From: Streptomyces sp. NBC_00236
Lineage (GTDB): Bacteria; Actinomycetota; Actinomycetes; Streptomycetales; Streptomycetaceae
DNA length: 64,000 bases
Assembly (NCBI RefSeq): GCF_036195045.1
Contig: NZ_CP108100.1
Location: 8,060,001 to 8,124,000 of the forward strand
Direction: 5' to 3'
Below are positions 51,305-60,132 of this stretch, piece after piece. The notes under the pieces are model-generated. The model was given only the letters and a program-made list of their open reading frames with translations. It searched no databases and was not told the origin of the DNA. The position numbers were made by a program, and so were the translations under genes. Numbering within the stretch: the first letter of the stretch is position 1; the number at the start of each line of letters is the position of its first letter.

Positions 51305-52462
51305 ATGACCGGCACCACCAGACGCACCGTGCTGACGGCTGCCGCCGCCGCAGGGATCACCGCCGCCACGGCCGGTGCCGCCCACGCCACGGACGGCCGA
51401 AGCCGCACGCCCGCCAGGGAACTGTTCGGCCGGCTCGCCGACGGCACGGCGGTACACCGCTGGACCCTGAGCAACGGCGGCACGACCCTCAAGGTCCTCT
51501 CGTACGGCGGCATCATCCAGTCCTTGGAGACCGCCGACCGCCGGGGCAGGACGACCAACGTCGCCCTGGGCTTCGACAACCTCGACGACTACGTCGCCAA
51601 GTCGCCCTACTTCGGCGGACTGATCGGCCGCTACGGAAACCGCATCGCCGACGGACGGTTCACCCTGGACGGCGCCACCTACCAACTCCCCGTCAACGAC
51701 GGTCCCAACAGCCTGCACGGCGGGGACCGGGGCTTCGACAAGCGGATGTGGGACGTCGAACCCGTCACCCGAGGCGCCGACACGGGCCTGGTCCTCAGCC
51801 GGACCAGCCCGGACGGCGAGGCCGGATACCCCGGCAACCTGGCCGTGCGCGTCACCTACACCCTCACTCCGCAAGGCGCCTGGCGCATCGACTACGAGGC
51901 CACGACCGACCGGGCCACGGTCGTCAACCTCACCAGCCACACCTACTTCAACCTGGCGGGGGAGGGGAGCGGCACGATCGACGGCCATCTGCTGGAACTG
52001 GCCGCCGCCCGCTACACCCCGGTCGGCTCCACGCTCATCCCGACCGGCGAGCTCGCCCCCGTCGCCCGTACCCCCTTCGACTTCCGCCGCGCCAGAAGCA
52101 TCGGCCCCCAGGCCCGCACCCCGCACGAGCAGACCGTGATCGCTCAGGGCATCGACCACAACTACGTACTGGACAAAGGGCTCACGTCCCGGCCCGAGTA
52201 CGCCCTCACCGTCACCCACCCCGAATCCGGCCGGGTCATGAAGATGTACACCACCGAACCCGGCATGCAGCTCTACACCGGGAACTTCCTCGACGGCACC
52301 CTCACCGGCACCTCCGGCCGCCTCTACCGGCAGGGCGACGCCTTCTGCCTGGAGGCCCAGCACTTCCCCGACGCCCCCAACCGGCCGTCCTTCCCCTCCA
52401 CCGTGCTCCGCCCCGGCCGGACCTACCGGACGACGACGCTGCACGCGTTCTCCACCCGTTGA
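51305..52462 (+). CDS. galM: Exported aldose 1-epimerase
   Basis: 385-aa GalM mutarotase with an N-terminal export signal containing TRRTVLTAAAAAG, a twin-arginine pattern, so it probably leaves the cell through Tat. Substrate-site motifs: IGRYGNRIADGRF near 115, NSLHGGDRGFDKRMW near 137, VVNLTSHTYFNLAG with a catalytic His near 205, and AFCLEAQHFPDAPNRPSFP with the catalytic Glu near 347. AAGGAGT lies before the ATG. Last in the transporter operon, it would equilibrate sugar anomers outside the cell before import. Confidence 0.92.
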   Translation: MTGTTRRTVLTAAAAAGITAATAGAAHATDGRSRTPARELFGRLADGTAVHRWTLSNGGTTLKVLSYGGIIQSLETADRRGRTTNVALGFDNLDDYVAKSPYFGGLIGRYGNRIADGRFTLDGATYQLPVNDGPNSLHGGDRGFDKRMWDVEPVTRGADTGLVLSRTSPDGEAGYPGNLAVRVTYTLTPQGAWRIDYEATTDRATVVNLTSHTYFNLAGEGSGTIDGHLLELAAARYTPVGSTLIPTGELAPVARTPFDFRRARSIGPQARTPHEQTVIAQGIDHNYVLDKGLTSRPEYALTVTHPESGRVMKMYTTEPGMQLYTGNFLDGTLTGTSGRLYRQGDAFCLEAQHFPDAPNRPSFPSTVLRPGRTYRTTTLHAFSTR

Positions 52463-52571
52463 CGCACCTCTGTGCGTGACGGTCAATCCGCTCGCGTCGC
52501 AGCCGGCCGCTCTGTCATCCTGATCTTCCTGCCGCCCGTCCGGGCGGTGAGCGAAGGACGGCAGAGCGGCC

Positions 52572-54104
52572 TTGACCAGAGTTTTCGACACGGCGACCGG
52601 CCGAGTACGCGGACGCGCCCCGGACCGGGGCGTCGTCGCCGTGCTCGGCATCCCGTACGCCGAACCGCCCTTCGGCGCCGACCGGTTCAGGGAACCGCGC
52701 CCTCGGCGCGCCTGGGCGGGCGTCCGCGAGTGCGTGGAGTACGGCCCGGTTTCGCCCCAGTCGGCGGAGCTGCCGGGCGCTCCGCGCTGGTCGCCCGGTG
52801 ACGAGGACATCCTCAGCCTCAACGTCTGGACCCCCGAGCGGGGGAGCGGGGCCGACACCCGCCCCCTGCCGGTACTGGTCTGGATCCATGGAGGGGCCTA
52901 CACCTTCGGGTCGAGTGCCCAGCCGGACTTCGACGGCGCGGCGCTCGCCCGCGCCGGCCTCGTGGTGGTCACCCTCAACTACCGGGTCGGGTTCGAGGGC
53001 TTCGGCCATGTCCCGGCCGACGGCGAGGATGGCTGCCCGCCGAACCGCGGACTGCTCGACCAGATCGCCGCACTGGAGTGGGTTCGCGACAGCATCGCCT
53101 CCTTCGGCGGCGCGCCGGACAACGTCACCGTGGCCGGTCAGTCCGCCGGGGCGACATCGGTGGCCTGCCTGATGACGATGGACGGTGCACGGGGGCTGTT
53201 CCGGCGGGCGATCGCGCACAGTGCGGTGGGCCCGGTCTTCGCACCGGAACTCGCCGGGCACCTCGCGCGGAAGGTGGCCGCCGAGGCGGGCGTCCCCGCG
53301 ACCTGCGCGGGCTTGGCGGCCGCGTCCCCGCACGCCCTGGTGCGGGCGTCCGACGCGGTGGCGGACGGATTCCGGCGGGACCCGCACTCCGGACACATCT
53401 CCTGGGACCCCGTCATCTTCGGCCCGGTCGCCGACGGCCGTCTTCTGCGCGCCGACCCGGTGGGGGCCCTGGCGGACGGGGAGGCCTCGGACGTGGATCT
53501 CCTCGTCTGCCACACCACCCAGGAGTACTGGCTGTTCGACGCCGTCGGCAGCAGTGCCGAGGTCGCGACAGCGGAGGAACTGAGCCGCTTCGCCCGGGAT
53601 TTCGGGATCCCGGACTCCGTGCTGGAGGGCTACCACCGCATCGTGCCCGGGGCGTCCGTGCACGAGATCTACCTGGCGGTGTGCGGGGACCTGATGTACG
53701 GCGAGTACAGCAACCGGCTCGCCGTCGCGCATGCGGGGGCCGGTGGGCGCACCTTCCTGTCGCGCTTCGCCCGTCAGCGGAGTGGATCGGAGCCGGGGGT
53801 GTACGCCTGGCACTGTGCGGACGTTCCCTTCGCCTTCGGGAACATCGCCGACGAGAGCGCCCATTTCCTGATCGGTGGTCCACCGACGCCGGAGGACCAC
53901 CGCCTCTCGGCCCGGATGGTCGCGGCCTGGGCCGGATTCGCGGCCACCGGTGATCCGGGGTGGCAGCCGCTCGGCGACGCGTCGCGGGCCGCGATCAGGA
54001 TCTGGGGAGCGGCGGACCCTGCCGCGGGATCCGGCTTCTGGCGGGACGGTGAGGCTCTGCGTGAGCTGTGGAACCCGTTCACCTACCGCCCCGCACAGCC
54101 CTGA
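52572..54104 (+). CDS. Type B carboxylesterase
   Basis: 510-aa alpha/beta hydrolase of the carboxylesterase/pNB esterase family. GIPYAEPPFGADRFREP is the family's opening, the oxyanion hole IHGGAYTFGS lies near residue 106, the nucleophile elbow VAGQSAGA near 188 has the catalytic serine, and AWHCADVPFAFGN near 413 carries the histidine. The acid residue is probably in the VCHTTQEYWLFD segment near 312. No signal peptide. The start is TTG 52572 with AAGGA in the preceding 20 nt. Confidence 0.92.
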   Translation: MTRVFDTATGRVRGRAPDRGVVAVLGIPYAEPPFGADRFREPRPRRAWAGVRECVEYGPVSPQSAELPGAPRWSPGDEDILSLNVWTPERGSGADTRPLPVLVWIHGGAYTFGSSAQPDFDGAALARAGLVVVTLNYRVGFEGFGHVPADGEDGCPPNRGLLDQIAALEWVRDSIASFGGAPDNVTVAGQSAGATSVACLMTMDGARGLFRRAIAHSAVGPVFAPELAGHLARKVAAEAGVPATCAGLAAASPHALVRASDAVADGFRRDPHSGHISWDPVIFGPVADGRLLRADPVGALADGEASDVDLLVCHTTQEYWLFDAVGSSAEVATAEELSRFARDFGIPDSVLEGYHRIVPGASVHEIYLAVCGDLMYGEYSNRLAVAHAGAGGRTFLSRFARQRSGSEPGVYAWHCADVPFAFGNIADESAHFLIGGPPTPEDHRLSARMVAAWAGFAATGDPGWQPLGDASRAAIRIWGAADPAAGSGFWRDGEALRELWNPFTYRPAQP

Positions 54105-54168
54105 CACGGGCTCGCGGGATCCGGCCCCGCAGTTTGTCATTGGCATGGACCTGCTAACGGTGCTCGGC

Positions 54169-54204
54169 TACAGTCCGGATCGGCACACTCTGAGAGCGCT
54201 CTCA
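54169..54204 (+). promoter_or_regulatory. CebR-like palindrome and -10 of protease gene
   Basis: TGAGAGCGCTCTCA (54191-54204) is a perfect 14-bp palindrome, 69 bp before the protease start. It matches the known CebR box TGGGAGCGCTCCCA at 12 of 14 positions with symmetric changes. TACAGT (54169-54174) is a possible -10 just upstream, so the palindrome would lie near +10 to +24. Confidence 0.7.
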
Positions 54205-54272
54205 AGAGAGTCGTCTCCCGGATGCCTGCTGTTCCTCCCCCACGTCGCCGGAACACCAGAAGGGCCAACACC

Positions 54273-55439
54273 ATGAGACGCACCACGGCCTTACGCACCG
54301 CCCTGTCCGCCGTGCTCCTCGTCGGAGCCTGGGCGGGAGCGGGCTTCCCGTCCGCCCAGGCCGCAGACGCCCCCACCACCGAAGCCCGCAGCGCCTCCGA
54401 CACGCGGCAGGCGTCCGCCGGTCTGCTGGCCGCCATGCAGAAGGACCTCGGCCTGACGGAAAGCCAGGCCAGGGCGCGGCTCTCCGCGGAGAAGTCGGCG
54501 ACCGCGATCCAGCCCGACGCACAACGCGCCGCCGGAGCCTCGTACGGCGGTTCCTGGTTCGACCCGTCGACGGGCGGTCTCACGGTCGCCGTCACCAGCG
54601 AGAAGCAGGCAGCCGCCGTACGGGCGACGGGCGCCGCCGTCCGCCTGGTGACACACACCGCGCGCAGTCTCGACGCCGCCAAGGCGAAGATCGACCGGCT
54701 CCGGGCGCCCGCCGGTGTCAGCAGCTGGCACGTCGACCCCGAGGCCAACAAGGTCGTCGTCAACGTGGTCTCCTCGGCGCGGTCCGACAACGATGTCCGG
54801 CAGTTCGTCGAGCGGGCCCGGGACGCCGGCCCCGTCGCCGTCGAGCACACCGCCGAGGCCCCGCGGACGTTCTCCGCCGGAACCGTCGGCGGAGACCCGT
54901 ACTACACGGGCAACGTCCGGTGCTCCATCGGCTTCTCCGTGTACGGCGGATTCGTCACCGCCGGACACTGCGGACAGGCGGGCGCCTCCGTCAGGGGCTG
55001 GGACGGATCGGGGATAGGCAACTTCCAGGGGTCCTCCTTCCCGGACAACGACTACGCCTGGGTCAGCGTCGGCAACGGGTGGTGGACCGTCCCCGTCGTG
55101 CTCGGCTGGGGAACCGTCTCGGACCAGCTGGTACGCGGCTCCGCCGTGGCGCCGGTCGGGGCCTCGATCTGCCGCTCCGGATCCACCACGCACTGGCACT
55201 GCGGAAGTGTCCTCGCCACCAATGAGACGGTGAACTACAGCCAGGGCGCGGTCCACCAGATGACCAAGACCAGCGTGTGCGCCGAACCCGGCGACTCCGG
55301 CGGATCCTTCATCAGCGGGGACCAGGCACAGGGCGTCACCTCGGGCGGCTGGGGCAACTGCAGCTCCGGCGGCGAGACCTGGCACCAGCCGATCAACGAG
55401 ATCCTGAACCGCTACGGGCTGACCCTGCACACGGCCTGA
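54273..55439 (+). CDS. Secreted S1-family serine protease (streptogrisin-like)
   Basis: 388-aa preproprotease. The signal peptide ends near AQAADAP (residue ~31). The alpha-lytic-type prodomain (~40-195) ends before a mature part starting around SAGTVGGDPYYTGN. The catalytic triad is intact: His in VTAGHC near 231, Asp in DNDYAWV near 259, Ser in CAEPGDSGGSF near 344. Four to six cysteines (CSIGF, GHC, ICRSG, HCGS, VCAEP, NCSS) allow three disulfides. AGAAGGG lies before the ATG. Secreted and self-processing. Confidence 0.95.
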   Translation: MRRTTALRTALSAVLLVGAWAGAGFPSAQAADAPTTEARSASDTRQASAGLLAAMQKDLGLTESQARARLSAEKSATAIQPDAQRAAGASYGGSWFDPSTGGLTVAVTSEKQAAAVRATGAAVRLVTHTARSLDAAKAKIDRLRAPAGVSSWHVDPEANKVVVNVVSSARSDNDVRQFVERARDAGPVAVEHTAEAPRTFSAGTVGGDPYYTGNVRCSIGFSVYGGFVTAGHCGQAGASVRGWDGSGIGNFQGSSFPDNDYAWVSVGNGWWTVPVVLGWGTVSDQLVRGSAVAPVGASICRSGSTTHWHCGSVLATNETVNYSQGAVHQMTKTSVCAEPGDSGGSFISGDQAQGVTSGGWGNCSSGGETWHQPINEILNRYGLTLHTA

Positions 55440-55456
55440 CACCGGACGGCCGGGCC

Positions 55457-55505
55457 CGAGGGCCTGTCGCACGGGAGCACACCGCTTCCGTGTGGCAGGC
55501 CCTCG
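55457..55505 (+). terminator. Stem-loop terminator after protease gene
   Basis: CGAGGGCCTGTCGCAC (55457-55472) pairs with GTGTGGCAGGCCCTCG (55490-55505) with one wobble and one mismatch, around a 17-nt loop. It lies about 20 nt after the protease stop. Confidence 0.75.
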
Positions 55506-55973
55506 GCGCACGTTCGAGCCCTTGCCCCACCCACGATGACCAGCCACGACTGGCCCGCTGCCCCGGGCCGGCGGAGCCCCCGGTCCGACGACCGCACCGG
55601 ATCACTCCCGCCCCCGGCCGCGACGACGACCGGGACCCGGCAGCGCCCACGGGACGTACACTCCCCGTATGGGTCACATGGATGCGGTGAGGGAGTGCCT
55701 GCGACAGGCGTCCCAGCTGCTGGGCCCCGCCGCTCCCCAGGCGCGCTGCCGCGCCCTGCACGGCCACGGCTGACCAGGACCCCACCCCCGGCGGCCGTCC
55801 CGCGACGCACCTCCCCGTCCCGGCCGCGCACTCCCGCTCCGCCACCGGAGCCGCCCCACCCCTTCGCTGCGCAGACCGCAGCACCCCGCACCATGCGCAG
55901 CTCCCGCGGCGCGCCGTCGGCAACCCCGAGACGGCGGCCGACGGGCCGAGCCGCATTCTCGAGAGGACCCTGC
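55506..55973 (+). other. 468-bp gene-poor region upstream of MurE-like gene
   Basis: The in-frame upstream extension of the MurE-like gene is P/R/T-rich and not credible as coding. One short candidate stands out: 55669-55773 encodes a 34-aa peptide (MGHMDAVRECLRQASQLLGP...), preceded 5 nt upstream by TACACT (55658-55663), which looks like a -10 box. This could be a leaderless small gene or leader peptide. Nothing else is recognised. Confidence 0.4.
55669..55773 (+). CDS. Possible 34-aa leaderless small ORF
   Basis: ATG 55669 follows a -10-like TACACT at 55658-55663, so the mRNA would begin at or near the start codon. The codons favour G or C in the third position like real genes. The peptide is helical and basic, ending RCRALHGHG. 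No homologue is recognised and it may be chance. Confidence 0.25.
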   Translation: MGHMDAVRECLRQASQLLGPAAPQARCRALHGHG

Positions 55974-57464
55974 ATGAACCTGAGCGAGTTGCTGGCCGGT
56001 CACGATCACGAGGTCCTCCTCGGCGATCCGGAGACCCCGATCACCGGCGGAGCCTGCTTCGACGCCCATCGCGTCACGCCCGGCTCGCTCTACATCGCCG
56101 TACCCGGGCACCTGGAGGGCGGCCCCGGGGCCGCCGGTCCGGCGCTGGCGCGTGGAGCCGTCGCCGTGCTCCTGGACAGCGGGGCGCCGGAGATCATGGC
56201 CGCCGTGCACGCCGCGGGCACCGGGGCGTGCGTCGTGCGGGTGGCGGACACCCGGACCGCGGCGGCCGTCGTGACCTCCCGGTACTTCGGAGAGCCCGGC
56301 CGCGCCATGAACATGGTGGCGGTCACCGGCACCAACGGGAAGACCTCCGTCTCGTACATGGTCGAGTCCGTGCTGAGGATCGCGGAGGGTGCGAAGGTCG
56401 GAGTGATCGGGACGGCGGGCAGCCGCATCGGCGACGCGCTCATCCCGATGCCCCGATCGGTCCTGTCCACGCCGGAGTCACCGGACTTCCAGTACCTCCT
56501 CGGGCAGATGCGCGACCAGGACGTCTCCACCGTGGTCCTGGAGGCCACATCGATGGGCCTGCTGCACCACAGGGTCGACCACGCCTTCCTGGACGTGGGC
56601 ATCTTCACCAACCTCACCCAGGACCACCTGGACGACCACGGCACCATGGAGCACTACCGCGACGCCAAGCTCCGCCTCTTCCAGGGCTTGTGCCGCAATG
56701 CCGTGGTCAACGTGGACGACCCGGTGGGGGCCGCGATCGTGCCGACGATGCCGGGCAGGGTCACCACGTACGGAATCGACGCGCCGGCCGACTTCCGCGC
56801 CACCGACCTGAGCATGGACGCGTTCGGCACCCGCTTCACCCTCCACCACGAGGGCAGCAAGTACCCGGCGGCGATTCCGGTGCCGGGGCGCTTCTCCGTT
56901 TCCAACGCCCTCGCCTCCGTGGCGGCCTGTCACCTCCTGGGACACGACCTCGCCGGGCTGGTGGCGGCGCTCGACCGGATGCCCCCGGTCCCCGGGCGGC
57001 TGGAACGGTTCGAGACGCCGCGCGGCACGGCGGTGATCGTGGACTACGCCCACTCCCCGGACTCCCTGGACAAGGTGCTGAGCGCCGTACGGGACTTCGC
57101 CACGGGCCGGGTCATCACCGTGTTCGGCTGCGGGGGAGACCGGGACGTCACCAAGCGGGCACGCATGGGTGAGATCGCCGGGGCCCGCTCCGACCTCTGC
57201 GTCCTGACCTCCGACAACCCGAGGAACGAGGATCCCGAGGCGATCATGGACCAGATCACCCCCGGCCTCATGGCCACGGGAACGAGGTTCGAACGCCATG
57301 CGGACCGGCGCGCTGCGATCGCCTTCGCCCTGACGGCGGCCGGACCCGACGACATCGTGCTGGTGGCAGGGAAGGGCAGTGAGCCGTTCCAGATCATCGG
57401 CGAACAGCTCATCCCCTTCAGCGACATGGCGACGGTGCGGGAACTCGCCGGCCTCCAGGGCTGA
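55974..57464 (+). CDS. MurE-like Mur ligase outside the dcw cluster
   Basis: 496-aa UDP-MurNAc-tripeptide-synthetase-type ligase. The N-terminal UDP-binding domain includes GGACFDAHRVTPGSLYIAVPG. The ATP loop is VAVTGTNGKTSVSYM near residue 118; the carbamylated lysine is in YRDAKLRLF near 232; YAHSPDSLDKVL near 357 and SDNPRNEDP near 415 follow. DNPR is the meso-diaminopimelate-recognition motif of MurE. It lies away from other division and cell-wall genes, so it is probably a second copy. GAGAGGA is upstream of the ATG. Confidence 0.88.
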   Translation: MNLSELLAGHDHEVLLGDPETPITGGACFDAHRVTPGSLYIAVPGHLEGGPGAAGPALARGAVAVLLDSGAPEIMAAVHAAGTGACVVRVADTRTAAAVVTSRYFGEPGRAMNMVAVTGTNGKTSVSYMVESVLRIAEGAKVGVIGTAGSRIGDALIPMPRSVLSTPESPDFQYLLGQMRDQDVSTVVLEATSMGLLHHRVDHAFLDVGIFTNLTQDHLDDHGTMEHYRDAKLRLFQGLCRNAVVNVDDPVGAAIVPTMPGRVTTYGIDAPADFRATDLSMDAFGTRFTLHHEGSKYPAAIPVPGRFSVSNALASVAACHLLGHDLAGLVAALDRMPPVPGRLERFETPRGTAVIVDYAHSPDSLDKVLSAVRDFATGRVITVFGCGGDRDVTKRARMGEIAGARSDLCVLTSDNPRNEDPEAIMDQITPGLMATGTRFERHADRRAAIAFALTAAGPDDIVLVAGKGSEPFQIIGEQLIPFSDMATVRELAGLQG

Positions 57465-57512
57465 CGGCCGGCGCTCTGCGGCCTCCGCAGAGCGCCGCAT
57501 TCCGCTACGGGC

Positions 57513-57962
57513 TCAGACCAGCCGCAGATCGATGAACGGCACGCTGTCACCGGGCAGTACGTAGCGCTCGGTCTCGACGAATCCGCGGCCGAGCGCGAAG
57601 CGCAGCCCCTCCGGGTTGGACTCCAGCACACACGTCTCGATCACGTCGGCGCCGAGCGCGCGTGCGTCCGCCAGAGCACGTTCGTACAGCTGCCCGCCGA
57701 ATCCCCTGCCGCGGTGGGCCGACAGTATGCGAGCGATGACGGTGGCCACCGAAGCGCCGTCGGCGGGCGGCCGAACGGTCGAGCAGCCGACCGCAACCTC
57801 GTCGAGGTACGCGACGGTGAGCCGGTTGCGTCCGGCACGCTCGCGCACTTCGTCGAGAGACAGCACGGCCGTGGGGATGATCGTGTTGTGGACGTACTGC
57901 CAGTCCTTGAGCACGGCGTCGCCGGCCGCCTGCTCGACCTGCTCGATGCGAAGTTCAGTCAT
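57513..57962 (-). CDS. GNAT-family N-acetyltransferase
   Basis: 149-aa GNAT protein (MTELRIEQVEQAAGDAVLKDWQYVHNTIIP). The acetyl-CoA site is ILSAHRGRGFGGQLYERALADARALGADVIETCVLESNPEGLRFALGRGFVETERY. The opening DWQYVHNTIIPTAVLSLDEVRER is common to a Streptomyces subgroup of unknown substrate. It converges with the MurE-like gene and diverges from the DUF2087 gene. Confidence 0.88.
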   Translation of the reverse strand: MTELRIEQVEQAAGDAVLKDWQYVHNTIIPTAVLSLDEVRERAGRNRLTVAYLDEVAVGCSTVRPPADGASVATVIARILSAHRGRGFGGQLYERALADARALGADVIETCVLESNPEGLRFALGRGFVETERYVLPGDSVPFIDLRLV

Positions 57963-58162
57963 CGCAGCAGGAAACCGTGAGGCTGCCCGCACGTCAACTC
58001 GCGCCTCCCCGGCAGGCTTCGGACTGCGCGGCACCACGTCGCCGAGCAGGCGGGACGTTCGAAACACGCCCTGGGCGCGGGTCCGCCCGAGAAGGCCGGG
58101 ACAGCCGGCTGCACCGAGAAATCTGTTGCCGGGCGACGGATCCGGCTGAGAGGCTCCGGGGC

Positions 58163-58450
58163 ATGTCCGACCAACGATCAAGCTCCAGCCACGGCGTGGC
58201 CGCCCTCTTCTCCCAGGGACGGCTGACAGCGATCCCGCGCAAGACGGCGCGTCGCGAACAGCTCCTGGAACACCTCGCTCACACGCTGTTCCGGCCCGAC
58301 CGGACCTACACCGAACGCGAAGTCAACGACGCCCTCCTCACCGTCCACGAGGACTGCGCCGCGCTCCGCCGCTATCTGGTCATCGGCGGCAAGCTGGCCC
58401 GGACCAAGGACGGCGTCACCTACCGGCTCATGGCCCGCCCGGCGGCGTGA
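58163..58450 (+). CDS. DUF2087 family protein
   Basis: 95-aa stand-alone DUF2087 domain: RLTAIPRKTARREQLLEHLAHTLFRPDRTYTEREVNDALLTVHEDCAALRRYLV. This winged-helix-like module is often the C-terminal half of ArsR-type regulators; here the HTH half is missing, as in several short homologues. GAGAGG lies upstream of the ATG. Confidence 0.88.
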   Translation: MSDQRSSSSHGVAALFSQGRLTAIPRKTARREQLLEHLAHTLFRPDRTYTEREVNDALLTVHEDCAALRRYLVIGGKLARTKDGVTYRLMARPAA

Positions 58451-58492
58451 CGGTCCGGCCGGCGCCCGCGCGCCGTCCCCTCGGTCCCACCG

Positions 58493-59008
58493 TCAGACAC
58501 CCAGCGCCCACGCGGTGAAACCCGCCCGGTTCGCAAGTGCGGTCAGCTCCTGCACCCGCGCGGCGCGAAGACACACCACGGGGTAGCAGTCCGACTCGAT
58601 GTCCAGGACGGCCAGCGCCGCACCGACATCCCCGTAGTGCCGCCCACAGCTCCGCAGGAACTCATCGGTCGGCAGGAGCATTTCGTCCTCCCCGACCAGC
58701 ACCCAGGGATCCACGGACGGGCGCGAGTCGAGTCCTCGCAGCTGGGAGCGGACCTCCTGGGGGTCCTCCTTCCAGTCCAGCTCCGCGAGCAGCCGGTGGT
58801 CGGTCAGGGCATCGACGAGCGCTATCCAGGCGAGGCCGGGCACTGGTTCGTCGACACCGCGGTTCGCCAGCCGGCCGGCGTGATCGCGCAGATACGCGCC
58901 GGGGTGATCGAACGCGTGCAGCACCTGCTCGGCAACGCTCGGACGGGCGGGTGCGAGCAGCGCCGCCGCGGCTGCCAGCGACGTACGTGCATCGTCGGTT
59001 CCGGACAT
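58493..59008 (-). CDS. DUF6630-like protein
   Basis: 171-aa soluble protein whose C-terminal half (LLPTDEFLRSCGRHYGDVGAALAVLDIESDCYPVVCLRAARVQELTALANRAGF) resembles the DUF6630 family as I recall it. The N-terminus is helical (RTSLAAAAALLAPARPSVAEQVLHAFDHPGAYLRDHAGRLANRG). AAGGAG lies upstream of the start. Function unknown; such proteins are sometimes part of immunity or effector families, but nothing here shows that. Confidence 0.6.
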   Translation of the reverse strand: MSGTDDARTSLAAAAALLAPARPSVAEQVLHAFDHPGAYLRDHAGRLANRGVDEPVPGLAWIALVDALTDHRLLAELDWKEDPQEVRSQLRGLDSRPSVDPWVLVGEDEMLLPTDEFLRSCGRHYGDVGAALAVLDIESDCYPVVCLRAARVQELTALANRAGFTAWALGV

Positions 59009-59170
59009 GGTGAGCGCTCCTTCGGCAGTCGTGCGACCGCCTCCGACAGTGGGATCGGGACACCTGGTTCGGCCCCCGGGAAAACCCTGCCACAGGGGTA
59101 CGACATCGGGCCGGGGAGCGGGGCCCGGGCCGACGGTGACGATCCGTCGGCGACCGGGCCCCGGCCCGCT

Positions 59171-60049
59171 TCAGTCGTCGAGGACGCCGATGTCGAGCGC
59201 GGCGATCCGGTCCGGGTCCGCGACGACGTCGATCACGGTGATGAGACCGTCCACCAGGGTGAAGCCGAGCACCAGGCGCAGCCGTCCGTACGGCGCCATC
59301 GCCAGTGCGGCCCGTCCGTCGACGAGCGCGACCCCGGTGAACAGCGCACGGCCGGTGGCGGCCATCGCGCCCTTCGCCACGGTGTGCGCGCCTCGGACCA
59401 CGACGGGCTCGGGGGTGGGAATGACGGACGGGTCGGCGTGCAGCACCACATCGGGGTGGAGCAGCGCCACCAGCGCCTCGAAGTCCCCGGCGCGGGAGGC
59501 GGACAGGAAAGCCTCCACGACCTGCCGGCGCAGGGACAGATCGGCGTCCGCCGACGTCGTGCCGCCCTTCACCCGGCGGCGGGCACGGCTGGCGAGCTGC
59601 CGGGCGGTGTCGGGGGAACGGTCGAGCAGGGGGCCGATCTCGGCGAACGGCACGGCGAACATGTCATGCAGCACGAAGGCGAGCCGTTCCGCCGGTGCCA
59701 GCCTGTCCAGCACCACCAGGAGCGCGAGCCCGACGGAGTCGGCGAGCAGGGCCTCCTGCTCCGGATCGTGCCCCTCACCGCTTTCCGGCGCCCGGTCGTA
59801 CGTGTCGAGAGGCTCCTCATGGCGCGTCCGGCGGCTGCGGAGCATGTTCAGGCAGACCCGGCCCACCACCGTCGTCAGCCAACCGGTCAGGTTCCGCACC
59901 TCGCCGACGGCGGCCTGGGAGGCCCTCAGCCAGGACTCCTGAAGCGCGTCGTCGGCTTCACTCGCCGAACCCAGCATGCGGTACGCGACCGCCTTCAGAT
60001 GGCTCCTGTCCTCCTCGAACCGTTCGGCCAGTGCGGTGCGGTCGTCCAT
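59171..60049 (-). CDS. ECF41/SigJ-type RNA polymerase sigma factor
   Basis: 292-aa ECF sigma factor with fused SnoaL-like domain. Sigma2 at residues ~5-75 (FEEDRSHLKAVAYRMLGSASEADDALQESWLRA), sigma4 at ~110-165 (LAPAERLAFVLHDMFAVPFAEIGPLLDRSPDTARQLASRARRRV), SnoaL from ~175 on. The end VDGLITVIDVVADPDRIAAL corresponds to the DGP/NPDKL region that controls activity in the ECF41 group. ATG 60049 has GGAGGA upstream. It follows an F420-dependent oxidoreductase gene by 83 bp on the same strand. Confidence 0.92.
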   Translation of the reverse strand: MDDRTALAERFEEDRSHLKAVAYRMLGSASEADDALQESWLRASQAAVGEVRNLTGWLTTVVGRVCLNMLRSRRTRHEEPLDTYDRAPESGEGHDPEQEALLADSVGLALLVVLDRLAPAERLAFVLHDMFAVPFAEIGPLLDRSPDTARQLASRARRRVKGGTTSADADLSLRRQVVEAFLSASRAGDFEALVALLHPDVVLHADPSVIPTPEPVVVRGAHTVAKGAMAATGRALFTGVALVDGRAALAMAPYGRLRLVLGFTLVDGLITVIDVVADPDRIAALDIGVLDD

Positions 60050-60132
60050 GGGGCACGTTCCTCCGTCGGTCTCCACTGAAGCTGCGCACGAGAAACTACG
60101 GGGTGCCGGCGCGGCCCGGGCAGCCGCCCCGC

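Noticed and set aside
50333..52858. 841-aa minus-strand frame over mmsB and galM
   Set aside because: Antisense to clearly coding genes; D/E/G-rich shadow without domains.
55974..57464. Part of the division and cell-wall (dcw) cluster
   Set aside because: Neighbours are a protease and a GNAT gene; no murF, mraY, ftsW or ftsZ is near.
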